Source: an uncultured Eremococcus sp. (GTDB lineage: Bacteria; Bacillota; Bacilli; Lactobacillales; Aerococcaceae). Taken from it: a stretch of 64,000 nt of DNA. Under the pieces are notes generated by a model. It saw only the letters and a list, made by a program, of their open reading frames with translations. It did not search any database and had not been told where the DNA came from. Location of the stretch: the NCBI GenBank assembly GCA_943914835.1, contig CALUDO010000001.1:62001-126000 (forward strand), written 5' to 3'. The position numbers and the translations under genes were made by a program. Positions 1-8,391 of this stretch are shown in pieces. The stretch's first letter is position 1, and the number at the start of each line of letters is the position of its first letter.

Positions 1-443
1 AAGTCATCATCCAGGCTATCTTCTAATTGGCGAACTGTTTGATTAATGAATTGGTTTGTTCGTAAACGTCGAGGTAGACCATCATAGAAATCATTAATAA
101 AGTCAAGTGGTTTTTTCTCGCGTCCTCCGACACGCTTGAGAGTCATCAGTATGTGATCTGATTGATGAATTTGTTTAATCAGATTGATAACTCGAGCTTG
201 ATTCATATCCGCTCCGGTTAATCCTTGTCCATCCGCCCATTCCTGGGCCGTCAGGGTATCTCCAGAATAGGTTCTTTGAGTCCACATAAGTTTGGGAGCA
301 ATGCCTTCCGCCGAAAGGGCAGTGATAATAGGGGAAGTGTTCCGTTTAAAGAAGACTTTCTCATCCTTACGAATACCCATGAAGGCTTCACCGGTTTCTC
401 CTGACAAGGGATGGAATTGCCAATCATCTTCTTGGTTAAACAT
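1..443 (-). CDS. ccrZ: CcrZ-like phosphotransferase (YtmP family), 3' end cut by window edge
   Basis: The leftward frame is open from the ATG at 441-443 to the left edge (about 147 codons), preceded by a good AAGGAG site. The N-terminus (MFNQEDDWQFHPLSGETGEA, then VFFKRNTSPIITALSAEGIA and a W-T-x-R motif) is the pattern of the YtmP/CcrZ family of choline-kinase-like proteins, which couple cell division to replication initiation in streptococci. Only the N-lobe and the start of the C-lobe are present, so catalytic residues of the Brenner motif cannot be checked. A short shadow frame in this segment is not the gene. Family assignment is confident from the motif; the cell-cycle role is inferred from relatives. 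Confidence 0.8.
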   Translation of the reverse strand, partial: MFNQEDDWQFHPLSGETGEAFMGIRKDEKVFFKRNTSPIITALSAEGIAPKLMWTQRTYSGDTLTAQEWADGQGLTGADMNQARVINLIKQIHQSDHILMTLKRVGGREKKPLDFINDFYDGLPRRLRTNQFINQTVRQLEDSLDDD

Positions 444-522
444 ATTATCACTCCTTTCTTATAATACTTGTTTTGTCACATAGAGATTATTTTACCATGC
501 TTTCATTTTTGGTCAATCCTGA

Positions 523-864
523 TTAGACTTTTTCTGAATTTAGGACAAAGGTGTTGAGAATATCTCCGGTATAGATATCCGCCGCAAATTGATAGTAGAC
601 TCGTTGTTTATTTTCTAGTCGTGTAATCCCCCCTAGATAGACCAAGGGTTTAGACTGGTAGCGGTCATATTCAATCGGGTCATAGTCAATCCAAGATCCT
701 TCGATACTTCCACCATGACTAAATTCAGCTTTGACTTTTTTTAAGACACTTGACGCCTTTAAAGGCTGGTTTTCTTTGACTAGAAGAGCAGTGGCCGAAC
801 CAATAATTATACCTGAAGCCACTAGTAATCCATTAAGTAAGTTAGATTGTTTGTTTTTAGACAT
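523..864 (-). CDS. small membrane-anchored protein of unknown function
   Basis: This 113-aa protein has an N-terminal hydrophobic segment (about residues 10-28, after a Lys/Asn-rich start), then an extracytoplasmic-looking part of about 85 residues rich in Tyr, Gly and charged residues. The start ATG at 862-864 follows an AGGAG site by about 7 nt. It lies upstream of ccrZ on the same strand, 79 bp away, and probably shares its transcript. The C-terminal half (YYQFAADIYTGDIL) faintly recalls PepSY-type folds, but I cannot support that as an assignment. It is in the place where Bacillus has the YtxG/YtxH small proteins, although it does not clearly match them. Confidence 0.6.
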   Translation of the reverse strand: MSKNKQSNLLNGLLVASGIIIGSATALLVKENQPLKASSVLKKVKAEFSHGGSIEGSWIDYDPIEYDRYQSKPLVYLGGITRLENKQRVYYQFAADIYTGDILNTFVLNSEKV

Positions 865-1118
865 ACATATACTCCTGTTCTTTTGTCATTAAGTAGAAAA
901 CATTGTATCACAATTATTCTATCATCTTAAATCAGAGACTTTAAGAATGATGAAACAGTACTTAAAAAAGGAGTCGAACAAATTATTTGAAAAGAGGGTC
1001 TGATGATTGATTTTGACTTTTCTTTGTGCCAGAATGATAATTACTATGGTTATGTTCAAAGAGGCAGGGGGATAGCCTGCTTTTCTTAGTAACAAGATAA
1101 ACGATAAAGGAGTCTATT

Positions 1119-1748
1119 ATGTGGTTAGCATTTTATAACAAACCAGCCCTAGGTGATGTACTCTTATTAACCTCTGGACCCATGGATAAAGACCAGGTGA
1201 CAGTTGAGTCTAAAGAGAATGTCACTTTAATTTGTGATAGGGAGACAAATCAAGTTGTTTCCATAAATATATTTCATGCATCTGACTTATTTGATATTCA
1301 AGGTCAAGGGCAAGTGATCTTGTCCCAAGCAGATGAAGCAAAGTTAAATCAATTACTCAATGATTTGGGCTGGCAGTTAAGTATGTCTTTAGACCGCGAC
1401 CCTAAATTTGTGGTGGGATATGTTGAGGAGTGCCAAGCTCATGAAGATAGTGACCATTTGAATATTACGCAAACACAAGTGGGCCAAGAAAGAAGTCAAA
1501 TTGTTTGCGGAGCATCTAATATTACAGCTGGTTTAAAGGTTATGGTAGCAAAGCCTGGAGCTGTCATGCCTTCAGGCGCTATTATTTGGCCAGGGGAACT
1601 AAGAGGTGTCAAAAGTGATGGTATGATTTGTTCGACCCGGGAATTGGGCTTGGAGTCAATTGAGGACTTGCCAGGTATTTGGGAATTGGACAATTCTTTT
1701 GAACCTGGTACACCCTTAGAAGACGTTGTTAGAGCGTATCAATCTTAA
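1119..1748 (+). CDS. ytpR: YtpR family tRNA-binding protein
   Basis: The 209-aa protein has a poorly conserved N-terminal domain (about 1-90) followed by an EMAP-II/Trbp111-like OB-fold tRNA-binding domain (about 95-200), seen in the run VVGYVEECQAHEDSDHLNI, VCGASNI, VMVAKPGAVMPSG and SDGMICSTRELGL. This is the domain also found at the N-terminus of bacterial PheT. The ATG follows AAAGGAG. It heads a rightward group with the next gene and murC, the same order as ytpR-(ytpS)-murC in Bacillus. RNA binding is family knowledge; the physiological role in Firmicutes is not established. Confidence 0.9.
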   Translation: MWLAFYNKPALGDVLLLTSGPMDKDQVTVESKENVTLICDRETNQVVSINIFHASDLFDIQGQGQVILSQADEAKLNQLLNDLGWQLSMSLDRDPKFVVGYVEECQAHEDSDHLNITQTQVGQERSQIVCGASNITAGLKVMVAKPGAVMPSGAIIWPGELRGVKSDGMICSTRELGLESIEDLPGIWELDNSFEPGTPLEDVVRAYQS

Positions 1749-1771
1749 ACAAAGATTTGGAGGATTAATTG

Positions 1772-2293
1772 ATGGCTTATGATGGACCCGTCTACAGAAA
1801 AAAGCATTCAAAGACTGGTGATTTTCTTAGTAAGAAGTCTAGTCCTCAAATCGGCAATTCTAAATCTAGTTTTCGTCCGGCTTATCAGATAGAAACAAGG
1901 AAAGAGTCTTTTAAACAAGGTGATTTAAGGCACCAAAGCAGCCCCTTGAAAGAAAAAGGCTTGAGACTAGCCCATGACCAGGATTCAAGAACCAGCTCTC
2001 AAGTCCCATATTTAAAATGTCGGCCGTTAAGATCAGAAGATGCAATGAGACAAGCGGTTGATCGTCATATTTATGAAGATGATCCGTCCACAAAGCTTGA
2101 AAAAATTCAGGCCTCTAGTCGTCATAGCTATGAACCCTCTTTTAAAGGGAATAAAGGTGTGGTTGGGAAATTTCAGCGGACGCCCATGCCGAATCCATAC
2201 CGAGAACCCCAGCAAGACCAGGTAGATCGAAGGCTCAGGCTCTTAACTCAACGAATGGTTAAAGAAGCAGACGACTTCTTGCAATTTATATAA
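1772..2293 (+). CDS. hypothetical, highly charged, probably disordered protein at the SftA/FtsK position
   Basis: The 173-aa product is rich in Lys, Arg, Ser and Gln, with no membrane segment and no Walker motif; the composition suggests intrinsic disorder. The ATG at 1772 (9 nt after a GGAGG site at 1759-1763) is preferred over the TTG one codon upstream. It sits between ytpR and murC, exactly where Bacillus and many lactobacilli encode the DNA translocase SftA/FtsK-like YtpS. The Tyr-Asp-Gly-Pro motif at residues 3-6 and the basic start resemble the N-terminus of some such translocases (from memory, not verified). It may be a translocase linker that lost its motor domain, or an unrelated gene. 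Confidence 0.6.
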   Translation: MAYDGPVYRKKHSKTGDFLSKKSSPQIGNSKSSFRPAYQIETRKESFKQGDLRHQSSPLKEKGLRLAHDQDSRTSSQVPYLKCRPLRSEDAMRQAVDRHIYEDDPSTKLEKIQASSRHSYEPSFKGNKGVVGKFQRTPMPNPYREPQQDQVDRRLRLLTQRMVKEADDFLQFI

Positions 2294-2308
2294 TTTGGAG
2301 ATGAAAGT

Positions 2309-3640
2309 ATGAATAAAGACACAATTTATCACTTTGTAGGGATTAAGGGATCAGGTATGTCTGCCTTAGCCTTAATTCTCCACGGAGAAGGTTATCGAGT
2401 TCAAGGGTCTGACATTAGTAAATATTTCTTTACCCAACAAGAGCTAGAAAACCAAGACATTCCCATGTTTGAATTTAATCCAGAAAATATCCGAGAGGGC
2501 TTAACCATTATTGCAGGGAATGCCTTTGGCGATGACCATCCCGAACTCGTTAGGGCTAGAGAATTAGACTTACCCATTTACCGTTACCATGACTTTTTGG
2601 GTCAAGTTATTCAGAAGTATACCTCCATGGCAGTGACTGGTTCCCATGGAAAGACCTCGACAACCGGTTTATTGTCTCATGTTGTTAGCCATATCCAACC
2701 AACCTCGTATTTAATAGGTGATGGGACAGGTTTTGGTGATGAATCTGCAAGCTACTTTGCCCTGGAGGCGTGTGAGTACCGTCATCACTTCTTGGCCTAT
2801 AAACCTGATTATGCCATTATAACTAATGTTGATTTTGATCATCCTGATTTCTATCAATCAATTGACCAGGTATTTGAAGCCATGCAAGAGTTTGCTAATC
2901 AAACTCGAAAGGCTATTGTAGCTTGTGGCGAAGATGATTATCTAAGAAAATTGGAGGGAGATAAACCGATTTATTATTATGGTTTCTCCGAAGCCAATGA
3001 TGTCTATGCGCAAGGAATTGAACGGGGAATTAATGGATCTTCTTTCGATGTATATATTCATGGCGATTTCTACCACCATTTTGACCTCCCTGCTTATGGG
3101 GAACATAATATTTTAAATGCCCTAGCGGTCATTACAGTTCTTTACCTTGAAGGCTTTGATCCAAAATTAGTTGCCACTTATCTAGCAAGTTTTCCTGGAG
3201 TCAAACGACGGTTCTCAGCTAAGAAGGTCAATAATCTTACCTTGATTGATGACTATGCTCACCATCCTTCGGAGATCCGCGCAACAATAGATGCAGCCCA
3301 ACAGAAATTTCCTAATCGAAAGATTGTAGCTATTTTTCAACCCCATACTTATAGCCGAACCATTGCTCTTTTAGAAGAATTTGGTCAAGCTTTAGCTTTG
3401 GCCGATGATGTTTACTTGGTGGATATTTTCCACTCGGCTCGGGAACATGATGGGGACGTGACTATTCAAGATTTGGTTAATAAGATTCCTAAGCCGGTAG
3501 AGGTTATCTCACGTGATCACCTATCGCCCCTTATGCAATACCAAGATGAAGTCCTTCTATTTATGGGGGCAGGGGACATCGATAATTTATCCAGTCAATT
3601 TGAAAAAGCTTATTCACAATTGAATCTAAGTAATTTATAG
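2309..3640 (+). CDS. murC: UDP-N-acetylmuramate--L-alanine ligase MurC
   Basis: A 443-aa Mur ligase that adds L-Ala to UDP-MurNAc with ATP in the cytoplasm, the first step of peptide-stem synthesis. The N-terminal Rossmann motif is HFVGIKGSGMSALA (about 8-21), the ATP-binding P-loop is TGSHGKTSTTGL (about 110-121), the central-domain TNVDFDHPDFY follows, and the C-terminal DDYAHHPSEI block is present. Length is normal for the family. The start has a GGAG site and lies 16 bp after the preceding ORF, so the two are likely cotranscribed with ytpR; a hairpin terminator follows. Confidence 0.97.
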   Translation: MNKDTIYHFVGIKGSGMSALALILHGEGYRVQGSDISKYFFTQQELENQDIPMFEFNPENIREGLTIIAGNAFGDDHPELVRARELDLPIYRYHDFLGQVIQKYTSMAVTGSHGKTSTTGLLSHVVSHIQPTSYLIGDGTGFGDESASYFALEACEYRHHFLAYKPDYAIITNVDFDHPDFYQSIDQVFEAMQEFANQTRKAIVACGEDDYLRKLEGDKPIYYYGFSEANDVYAQGIERGINGSSFDVYIHGDFYHHFDLPAYGEHNILNALAVITVLYLEGFDPKLVATYLASFPGVKRRFSAKKVNNLTLIDDYAHHPSEIRATIDAAQQKFPNRKIVAIFQPHTYSRTIALLEEFGQALALADDVYLVDIFHSAREHDGDVTIQDLVNKIPKPVEVISRDHLSPLMQYQDEVLLFMGAGDIDNLSSQFEKAYSQLNLSNL

Positions 3641-3651
3641 TTTGGAGCCTT

Positions 3652-3683
3652 GCCCTGTCATAGACCGGTCAGGGCTTGTTTTT
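3652..3683 (+). terminator. Rho-independent terminator after murC
   Basis: GCCCTG (3652-3657) pairs with CAGGGC (3670-3675) around a 12-nt loop, followed by a T-rich tract. It separates the ytpR-murC group from polA. Confidence 0.7.
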
Positions 3684-3700
3684 AAAATAAGGAGGATCTA

Positions 3701-6370
3701 ATGGCGCACCGCAGAATTCTACTCATTGATGGCAGCAGTTTGGCTTTCCGAGCTTTCTATTCAATTTTGGACTTGGACCGTTTTAGAAATAAAGAGGGTC
3801 TGCATACCAATGCACTCTATAGTTTTAATCGCATGTTGGATAATGTCTTAAATCAATTTAAGCCCAGTCATGTCCTAGTTGCTTTTGATCAATCTGGGCC
3901 AACCCTTAGAAGTAAGAAATTCGATGAATATAAAGGAAATCGTCAGAAAACACCCAGTGAGTTTAAAGAACAACTCCCTTACTTTCGTGTCTTATTAGAT
4001 GCTTATGGGATAAGCTACCATGACTTGGCTGACTATGAGGCTGATGATATTATTGGTACCGTATCGCGTTTGGCAGATGATCAAGATGAGGTTTTTATTA
4101 TTACTGGAGACCGAGACTTGATTCAATTAGCCCAAGACCATGTGACTGTATATGTCACCAAAAGAGGGGTTTCCAATCTAGAGGCTTATACCCCATCCCT
4201 TATTGACGAGAAATATCAATTAAGTCCCCAACAAATTATTGATTTAAAAGGATTGATGGGGGACTCTTCGGATAATTATCCTGGCGTTACTCGGGTGGGT
4301 GAGAAGACGGCCTTGAAATTACTTCATCAATTTGGATCAATAGCCAATCTGTATGATCATTTGGATGATCTAAAAGCTTCCAAAATGAAAGAAAACCTGA
4401 TTAATGATAAGGACCAAGCCTTTTTGAGTCGGGACTTGGCTGAAATAATTACAGATGTACCTTTGCATAAAGACTTTGAAGATATTCGTTACCGGGGGAA
4501 AGACCCTAAGGCACTTTTAGCTTTCTACCAACAGATGCAATTTAATTCTTTCTTGGAAGACCTACGGGGACACGAAGATTTAGCCAATGAAAATTTATCA
4601 GAAGCTAAAACTGATTTGAAACAGAAATATCAAGTAGAATGGCTAGAAAATATCGAGCCTGATCATTTACCTATGAATTGCTCATTCTTTAGTGAAAGCT
4701 TAGAAGACAATTACCATTTTGCTGAGATTTTGGCGCTTGCCTGGTCTGACCCTGAGGAAGGGAAGGTCTATGTTACTGACTTAAAAACAGCCCTAGCTTC
4801 TCAAGATTTTGCCACTTGGATAGAAAATAAAGAGGCTAAAAAGTGTGTTTTTGATTCTAAAAGAGAACAAGTTCTATATAGTCAAAAGGGTTTAAAGTTG
4901 ATGGGAATGGATTTTGATTGTTTACTTGCCAACTACTTAATTGATACCCACAATGCTAAGAACTTGCCTGAAATGTTGCAGTCTCAAGATCTTCCTGAGC
5001 TTGTAGACTATGATGAAACGATTTATGGTAAAGGAAGCAAGCAGAAAGTTCCAAGTAAGGAAGCATTAATAGATCATTTGGCTAATAAAGTAATCGCCTT
5101 GGATATTCTAAAAGAACCCTTGACTCAAGCCCTAGATAAGGTTGAGATGCGCGACCTCTATCAGACGATTGAACTTCCTTTAGCAAGGGTATTGGCTGGG
5201 ATGGAGATTGAAGGTATTAAGGTTGATGGTGATATCCTATCCCAAAAGAATGAGGCTCTCATTGAGCGATTAAAGACCATGGAAGCAAATATCTACGACC
5301 TGGCTGGCCAAGAATTTAATATTAATTCGGTTAAACAATTGGGAGAAGTCTTATTTGAAAAATTAGGTTTGCCTGTAATTAAGAAGACCAAAACGGGTTA
5401 TAGTACAGCAGCCTCTGTTTTAGAGAAAATAAGCGATAGTCACCCAATCATACCGGCTATCCTAGAATATCGGCAAATTTCTAAACTGCAAGGGACTTAT
5501 CTAGCAGGGCTACCTTCCTATATAAAGGAAGATGGCAAAATCCACACCCGGTTTATTCAGACACTTACTCAAACGGGACGCCTATCTTCATCGGACCCCA
5601 ACTTACAGAATATTCCGATTCGAATTGAAGAAGGGCGACGCATTCGTCAAGCCTTTGTTTCTTCCCAGCCGGGTTGGCAATTTTTTGGCGCAGATTACTC
5701 ACAAATTGAATTAAGGGTGCTAGCCCATATAAGTCAAGATCAACATATGCTGGAAGCTTTCAAGGCGGGAGAAGATATCCATGAAGCGACAGCAAGACGT
5801 GTATTTGCTTTGGACGCGAATGACAAAGTAGATAGTCAGATGCGGCGTCAAGCCAAGGCTGTTAATTTCGGTATTGTTTATGGGATTTCGGACTATGGTC
5901 TGTCCCAGAATTTAAATATAAACCGCAAGCAAGCTAAGGAATTTATTGATCGTTACTTTGATAAATATCCAGACATTGCTAAGTTTATGGATGAAATTGT
6001 TGATCAAGCTAGGGAACAAGGATATGTTTCCACCCTCTTCCATCGCCGGCGGTATCTACCAGATATTAAAGCTTCTAATTATAATGTGCGGTCTTTTGCT
6101 GAACGAACGGCTATGAATTCACCCATTCAAGGGACAGCGGCCGATATCATTAAGATTGCTATGGTGAATATCGACCAAGCTCTCGAAGAAAAAGATTTGA
6201 AATCCAAATTACTATTAACGGTTCATGATGAGGTTATCCTAGAAGGACCTGCTGAAGAAATGGAAATTTTGAGTGATCTTATTCCAGAAATTATGGAAGG
6301 AGCGGTTGACTTGGACGTCCCTCTCAGGGTGGACTATAATCAGGGCAATGATTGGTATGATTTGAAGTAG
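3701..6370 (+). CDS. polA: DNA polymerase I
   Basis: The 889-aa protein has the usual three parts: an N-terminal 5'-3' exonuclease (LLIDGSSLAFRAFY at the start, ADDIIGT, TGDRDLIQL, GLMGDSSDNYPGV), a middle 3'-5' exonuclease-like domain, and the family A polymerase with motif A (ADYSQIELRVLAH, about 663), motif B (RRQAKAVNFGIVYG) and motif C (TVHDEV). The Asp-x-Glu metal motif expected in an active proofreading domain is not visible, as in Bacillus Pol I. It works in Okazaki fragment maturation and repair. mutM and coaE follow closely, the common Firmicute arrangement. Confidence 0.97.
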   Translation: MAHRRILLIDGSSLAFRAFYSILDLDRFRNKEGLHTNALYSFNRMLDNVLNQFKPSHVLVAFDQSGPTLRSKKFDEYKGNRQKTPSEFKEQLPYFRVLLDAYGISYHDLADYEADDIIGTVSRLADDQDEVFIITGDRDLIQLAQDHVTVYVTKRGVSNLEAYTPSLIDEKYQLSPQQIIDLKGLMGDSSDNYPGVTRVGEKTALKLLHQFGSIANLYDHLDDLKASKMKENLINDKDQAFLSRDLAEIITDVPLHKDFEDIRYRGKDPKALLAFYQQMQFNSFLEDLRGHEDLANENLSEAKTDLKQKYQVEWLENIEPDHLPMNCSFFSESLEDNYHFAEILALAWSDPEEGKVYVTDLKTALASQDFATWIENKEAKKCVFDSKREQVLYSQKGLKLMGMDFDCLLANYLIDTHNAKNLPEMLQSQDLPELVDYDETIYGKGSKQKVPSKEALIDHLANKVIALDILKEPLTQALDKVEMRDLYQTIELPLARVLAGMEIEGIKVDGDILSQKNEALIERLKTMEANIYDLAGQEFNINSVKQLGEVLFEKLGLPVIKKTKTGYSTAASVLEKISDSHPIIPAILEYRQISKLQGTYLAGLPSYIKEDGKIHTRFIQTLTQTGRLSSSDPNLQNIPIRIEEGRRIRQAFVSSQPGWQFFGADYSQIELRVLAHISQDQHMLEAFKAGEDIHEATARRVFALDANDKVDSQMRRQAKAVNFGIVYGISDYGLSQNLNINRKQAKEFIDRYFDKYPDIAKFMDEIVDQAREQGYVSTLFHRRRYLPDIKASNYNVRSFAERTAMNSPIQGTAADIIKIAMVNIDQALEEKDLKSKLLLTVHDEVILEGPAEEMEILSDLIPEIMEGAVDLDVPLRVDYNQGNDWYDLK

Positions 6371-6391
6371 ATTCGTAGATGGGAGGAAACC

Positions 6392-7234
6392 ATGCCTGAA
6401 TTACCAGAAGTAGAAACTAATCGGCAAGGCCTGGCAAAGAAGGTTCAAGGGAAGCGGATTGACTATCTCCATGTCTACTGGCCACGCATAGTTAGCTATC
6501 CTCATGGAGTTAGTCAATTTTGCCAGAGATTAGCCGGACAGAAGATAGAAGAGCTTGGACGTCGAGGTAAATATCTTCTCTTTTATCTTAGCCAAGGAGA
6601 TGTCTTAGTGTCTCATTTACGGATGGAGGGTAAGTACTTTTATTATCCTGCTAGTGATCTTCCCGGTGAGAAGAGCAAGCATACCCACTTGATTATTAGC
6701 TTTAGTGATCGTTCACAACTTCATTATCATGATGTTCGTAAATTTGGACGTTTTGACCTGCTTTCAGTTGAGGAGTTAAAGACTTATTTTGAAGCTAAGG
6801 GATTAGGCCCTGAGCCTTTTGCAGATTCCTTTAAAATTGAAGCGTTTCAGCAAAAGTTGTCAAAGAGTCAACGAGCGATTAAACCTTTTTTATTAGATCA
6901 AAAGTCAGTGGCAGGCTTAGGCAACATTTATGCAGATGAAGTTTTGTTTCGTGCAGGAATTCATCCGGAACGACCAGGACTTAGTCTGAGTTCGGATGAA
7001 GTAGAAAGCTTGCATGCCGCTATTCTTGAAGTAATTCAAGCCGCTATTGAGGCGGGGGGGACAACGATTCGTTCTTATTTAAATACTTTGGGGGAGGCGG
7101 GAAGTTTTCAAGTAGACCTGAAAGTTTATGGACGTAAGGGTCTTCCTTGTCCAAGATGTGGCCATCCTATTGAGAAAATAAGCTTGGCCCAACGTGGGAC
7201 ACATTTCTGCCCTCAGTGTCAAAAGAAGAGGTGA
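6392..7234 (+). CDS. mutM: formamidopyrimidine-DNA glycosylase MutM (Fpg)
   Basis: This 280-aa bifunctional glycosylase/AP lyase removes 8-oxoguanine and formamidopyrimidines. The catalytic Pro-Glu follows the initiator Met (MPELPEVETNRQGL), the middle Lys region is present, the helix-two-turn-helix block LLDQKSVAGLGNIYADEVLF is intact, and the C-terminal zinc finger has four Cys as CPRC...CPQC (about 253-277). It lies 22 bp after polA with a GGAGG site. A MutY homologue elsewhere in the window completes a GO repair system, although that MutY lacks its cluster. Confidence 0.97.
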   Translation: MPELPEVETNRQGLAKKVQGKRIDYLHVYWPRIVSYPHGVSQFCQRLAGQKIEELGRRGKYLLFYLSQGDVLVSHLRMEGKYFYYPASDLPGEKSKHTHLIISFSDRSQLHYHDVRKFGRFDLLSVEELKTYFEAKGLGPEPFADSFKIEAFQQKLSKSQRAIKPFLLDQKSVAGLGNIYADEVLFRAGIHPERPGLSLSSDEVESLHAAILEVIQAAIEAGGTTIRSYLNTLGEAGSFQVDLKVYGRKGLPCPRCGHPIEKISLAQRGTHFCPQCQKKR

Positions 7235-7239
7235 GTATA

Positions 7240-7821
7240 ATGGATATTATTGTCCTCACAGGTGGCATCGCTAGTGGAAAGTCCACAGTTGCTCGTTATA
7301 TAGTCCAGCAAGGCTATCCTGTGATTGATACGGATGCGATTGCTAAGCGAATTTTAGACCCTGACCAGGCTGGTTATCAAGCGGTGGTGGATCATTTCTC
7401 TAGGGCTATTCTCGATCATGAAGCTAGGATTGATCGGATGAAATTGGCCGACTTAGTTTTCAATGATGAAGAAGAAAGACAAGCCTTAAATCAGATTGTC
7501 CACCCCTTAGTGCGGAAAGAAGTAGAGCATCAATTACAGGATTATAGGGACCAGAAGCATAAGGTATTTGTAGATGTGCCCCTATACTATGAAGTGAATT
7601 TCAATCTAGGAGCTGATCAGGTTTGGTTGGTATATGTAGACCCACATACCCAATTAAAACGTCTAATGAAACGTAATCAATTTACGAAAGAGGAAGCACT
7701 CAATCGGATCCATAGTCAGTGGCCTATTGATAAAAAGAGAGACCTAGCCGACATAATTATTGATAATCGAACTAGCTTGGACGAGACTTACCTGCAAGTT
7801 GACCAGGCCCTAGGTAAATGA
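7240..7821 (+). CDS. coaE: dephospho-CoA kinase
   Basis: CoaE catalyses the last step of coenzyme A synthesis. The P-loop GGIASGKST is at residues 7-15, followed by the DTDAIAKRIL substrate region and the Arg-rich lid with LIKR-like KRLMKRNQ. I choose the ATG at 7240 (193 aa): a GAGGTG site lies just before it, whereas the GTG at 7216 would add eight residues inside the end of mutM and lose the motif spacing typical of the family. The gene follows mutM by 5 bp, so the genes are cotranscribed. Confidence 0.95.
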   Translation: MDIIVLTGGIASGKSTVARYIVQQGYPVIDTDAIAKRILDPDQAGYQAVVDHFSRAILDHEARIDRMKLADLVFNDEEERQALNQIVHPLVRKEVEHQLQDYRDQKHKVFVDVPLYYEVNFNLGADQVWLVYVDPHTQLKRLMKRNQFTKEEALNRIHSQWPIDKKRDLADIIIDNRTSLDETYLQVDQALGK

Positions 7822-7860
7822 ATATAATAAGGGAAATACTTAATAAAGGGAGAGGGTTGC

Positions 7861-8391
7861 ATGCAATGTCCAAACTGTCATGACCAAACGTCTAAGGTCA
7901 TTGATTCAAGACCGGCTGATAATGGAGAAAGTATTCGTCGGCGTAGAGAATGTTTATCTTGCCATTATCGTTTTAATACCTATGAACGTGTGGAACAAAC
8001 TCCTCTCTTAGTGGTGAAACGTGATGGGACCCGGGAGGAGTTCAGTCGTGATAAATTATTACGGGGTATTATCCGATCAGCGGAGAAGCGACCTGTGACT
8101 CATGAACAAATGGATCAACTGGCACAAAAGGTAGAAGAACAAATTAGGAAAAATTGTGATCGAGAAATACTCTCCCGCCAAATAGGAGAATTTGTCATGC
8201 CTTTGTTACTCGATTTAGATGAAGTGGCTTATATTCGTTTTGCCTCTGTATATCGAGAATTTCAATCTAAGGAAATGTTCTTAAAGGAATTAAAGGATAT
8301 TGAAGTAAAAAGGAAACGTCAACTTGATCAAGCAGTAGGCACCCAAGAAGAGCTTGACTTAGATGGCTCTCCAGAAGATGGTTTTAAATAA
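7861..8391 (+). CDS. nrdR: transcriptional repressor NrdR
   Basis: The 176-aa protein represses ribonucleotide reductase genes in response to dATP/ATP. It has the N-terminal zinc ribbon with Cys3, Cys6, Cys31 and Cys34 (MQCPNC...ECLSCHYRF) followed by an ATP-cone domain (VVKRDGTREEFSRDKLLRGI...). A C-terminal tail of about 25 acidic residues exceeds the usual length of about 150. It ends in TAATG, overlapping the dnaB start by one base. NrdR boxes were not found in this window, so its targets are elsewhere. Confidence 0.97.
   Translation: MQCPNCHDQTSKVIDSRPADNGESIRRRRECLSCHYRFNTYERVEQTPLLVVKRDGTREEFSRDKLLRGIIRSAEKRPVTHEQMDQLAQKVEEQIRKNCDREILSRQIGEFVMPLLLDLDEVAYIRFASVYREFQSKEMFLKELKDIEVKRKRQLDQAVGTQEELDLDGSPEDGFK

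Noticed and set aside
1063..1086. Hairpin GCAGG/CCTGC with TTTTCTT before ytpR, as an attenuator
   Set aside because: The stem is only five pairs and no alternative structure or leader peptide was seen.
3701..6370. Loss of the proofreading motif in DNA polymerase I as a novelty
   Set aside because: The 3'-5' exonuclease site is also inactive in Bacillus and many other Firmicute Pol I enzymes.
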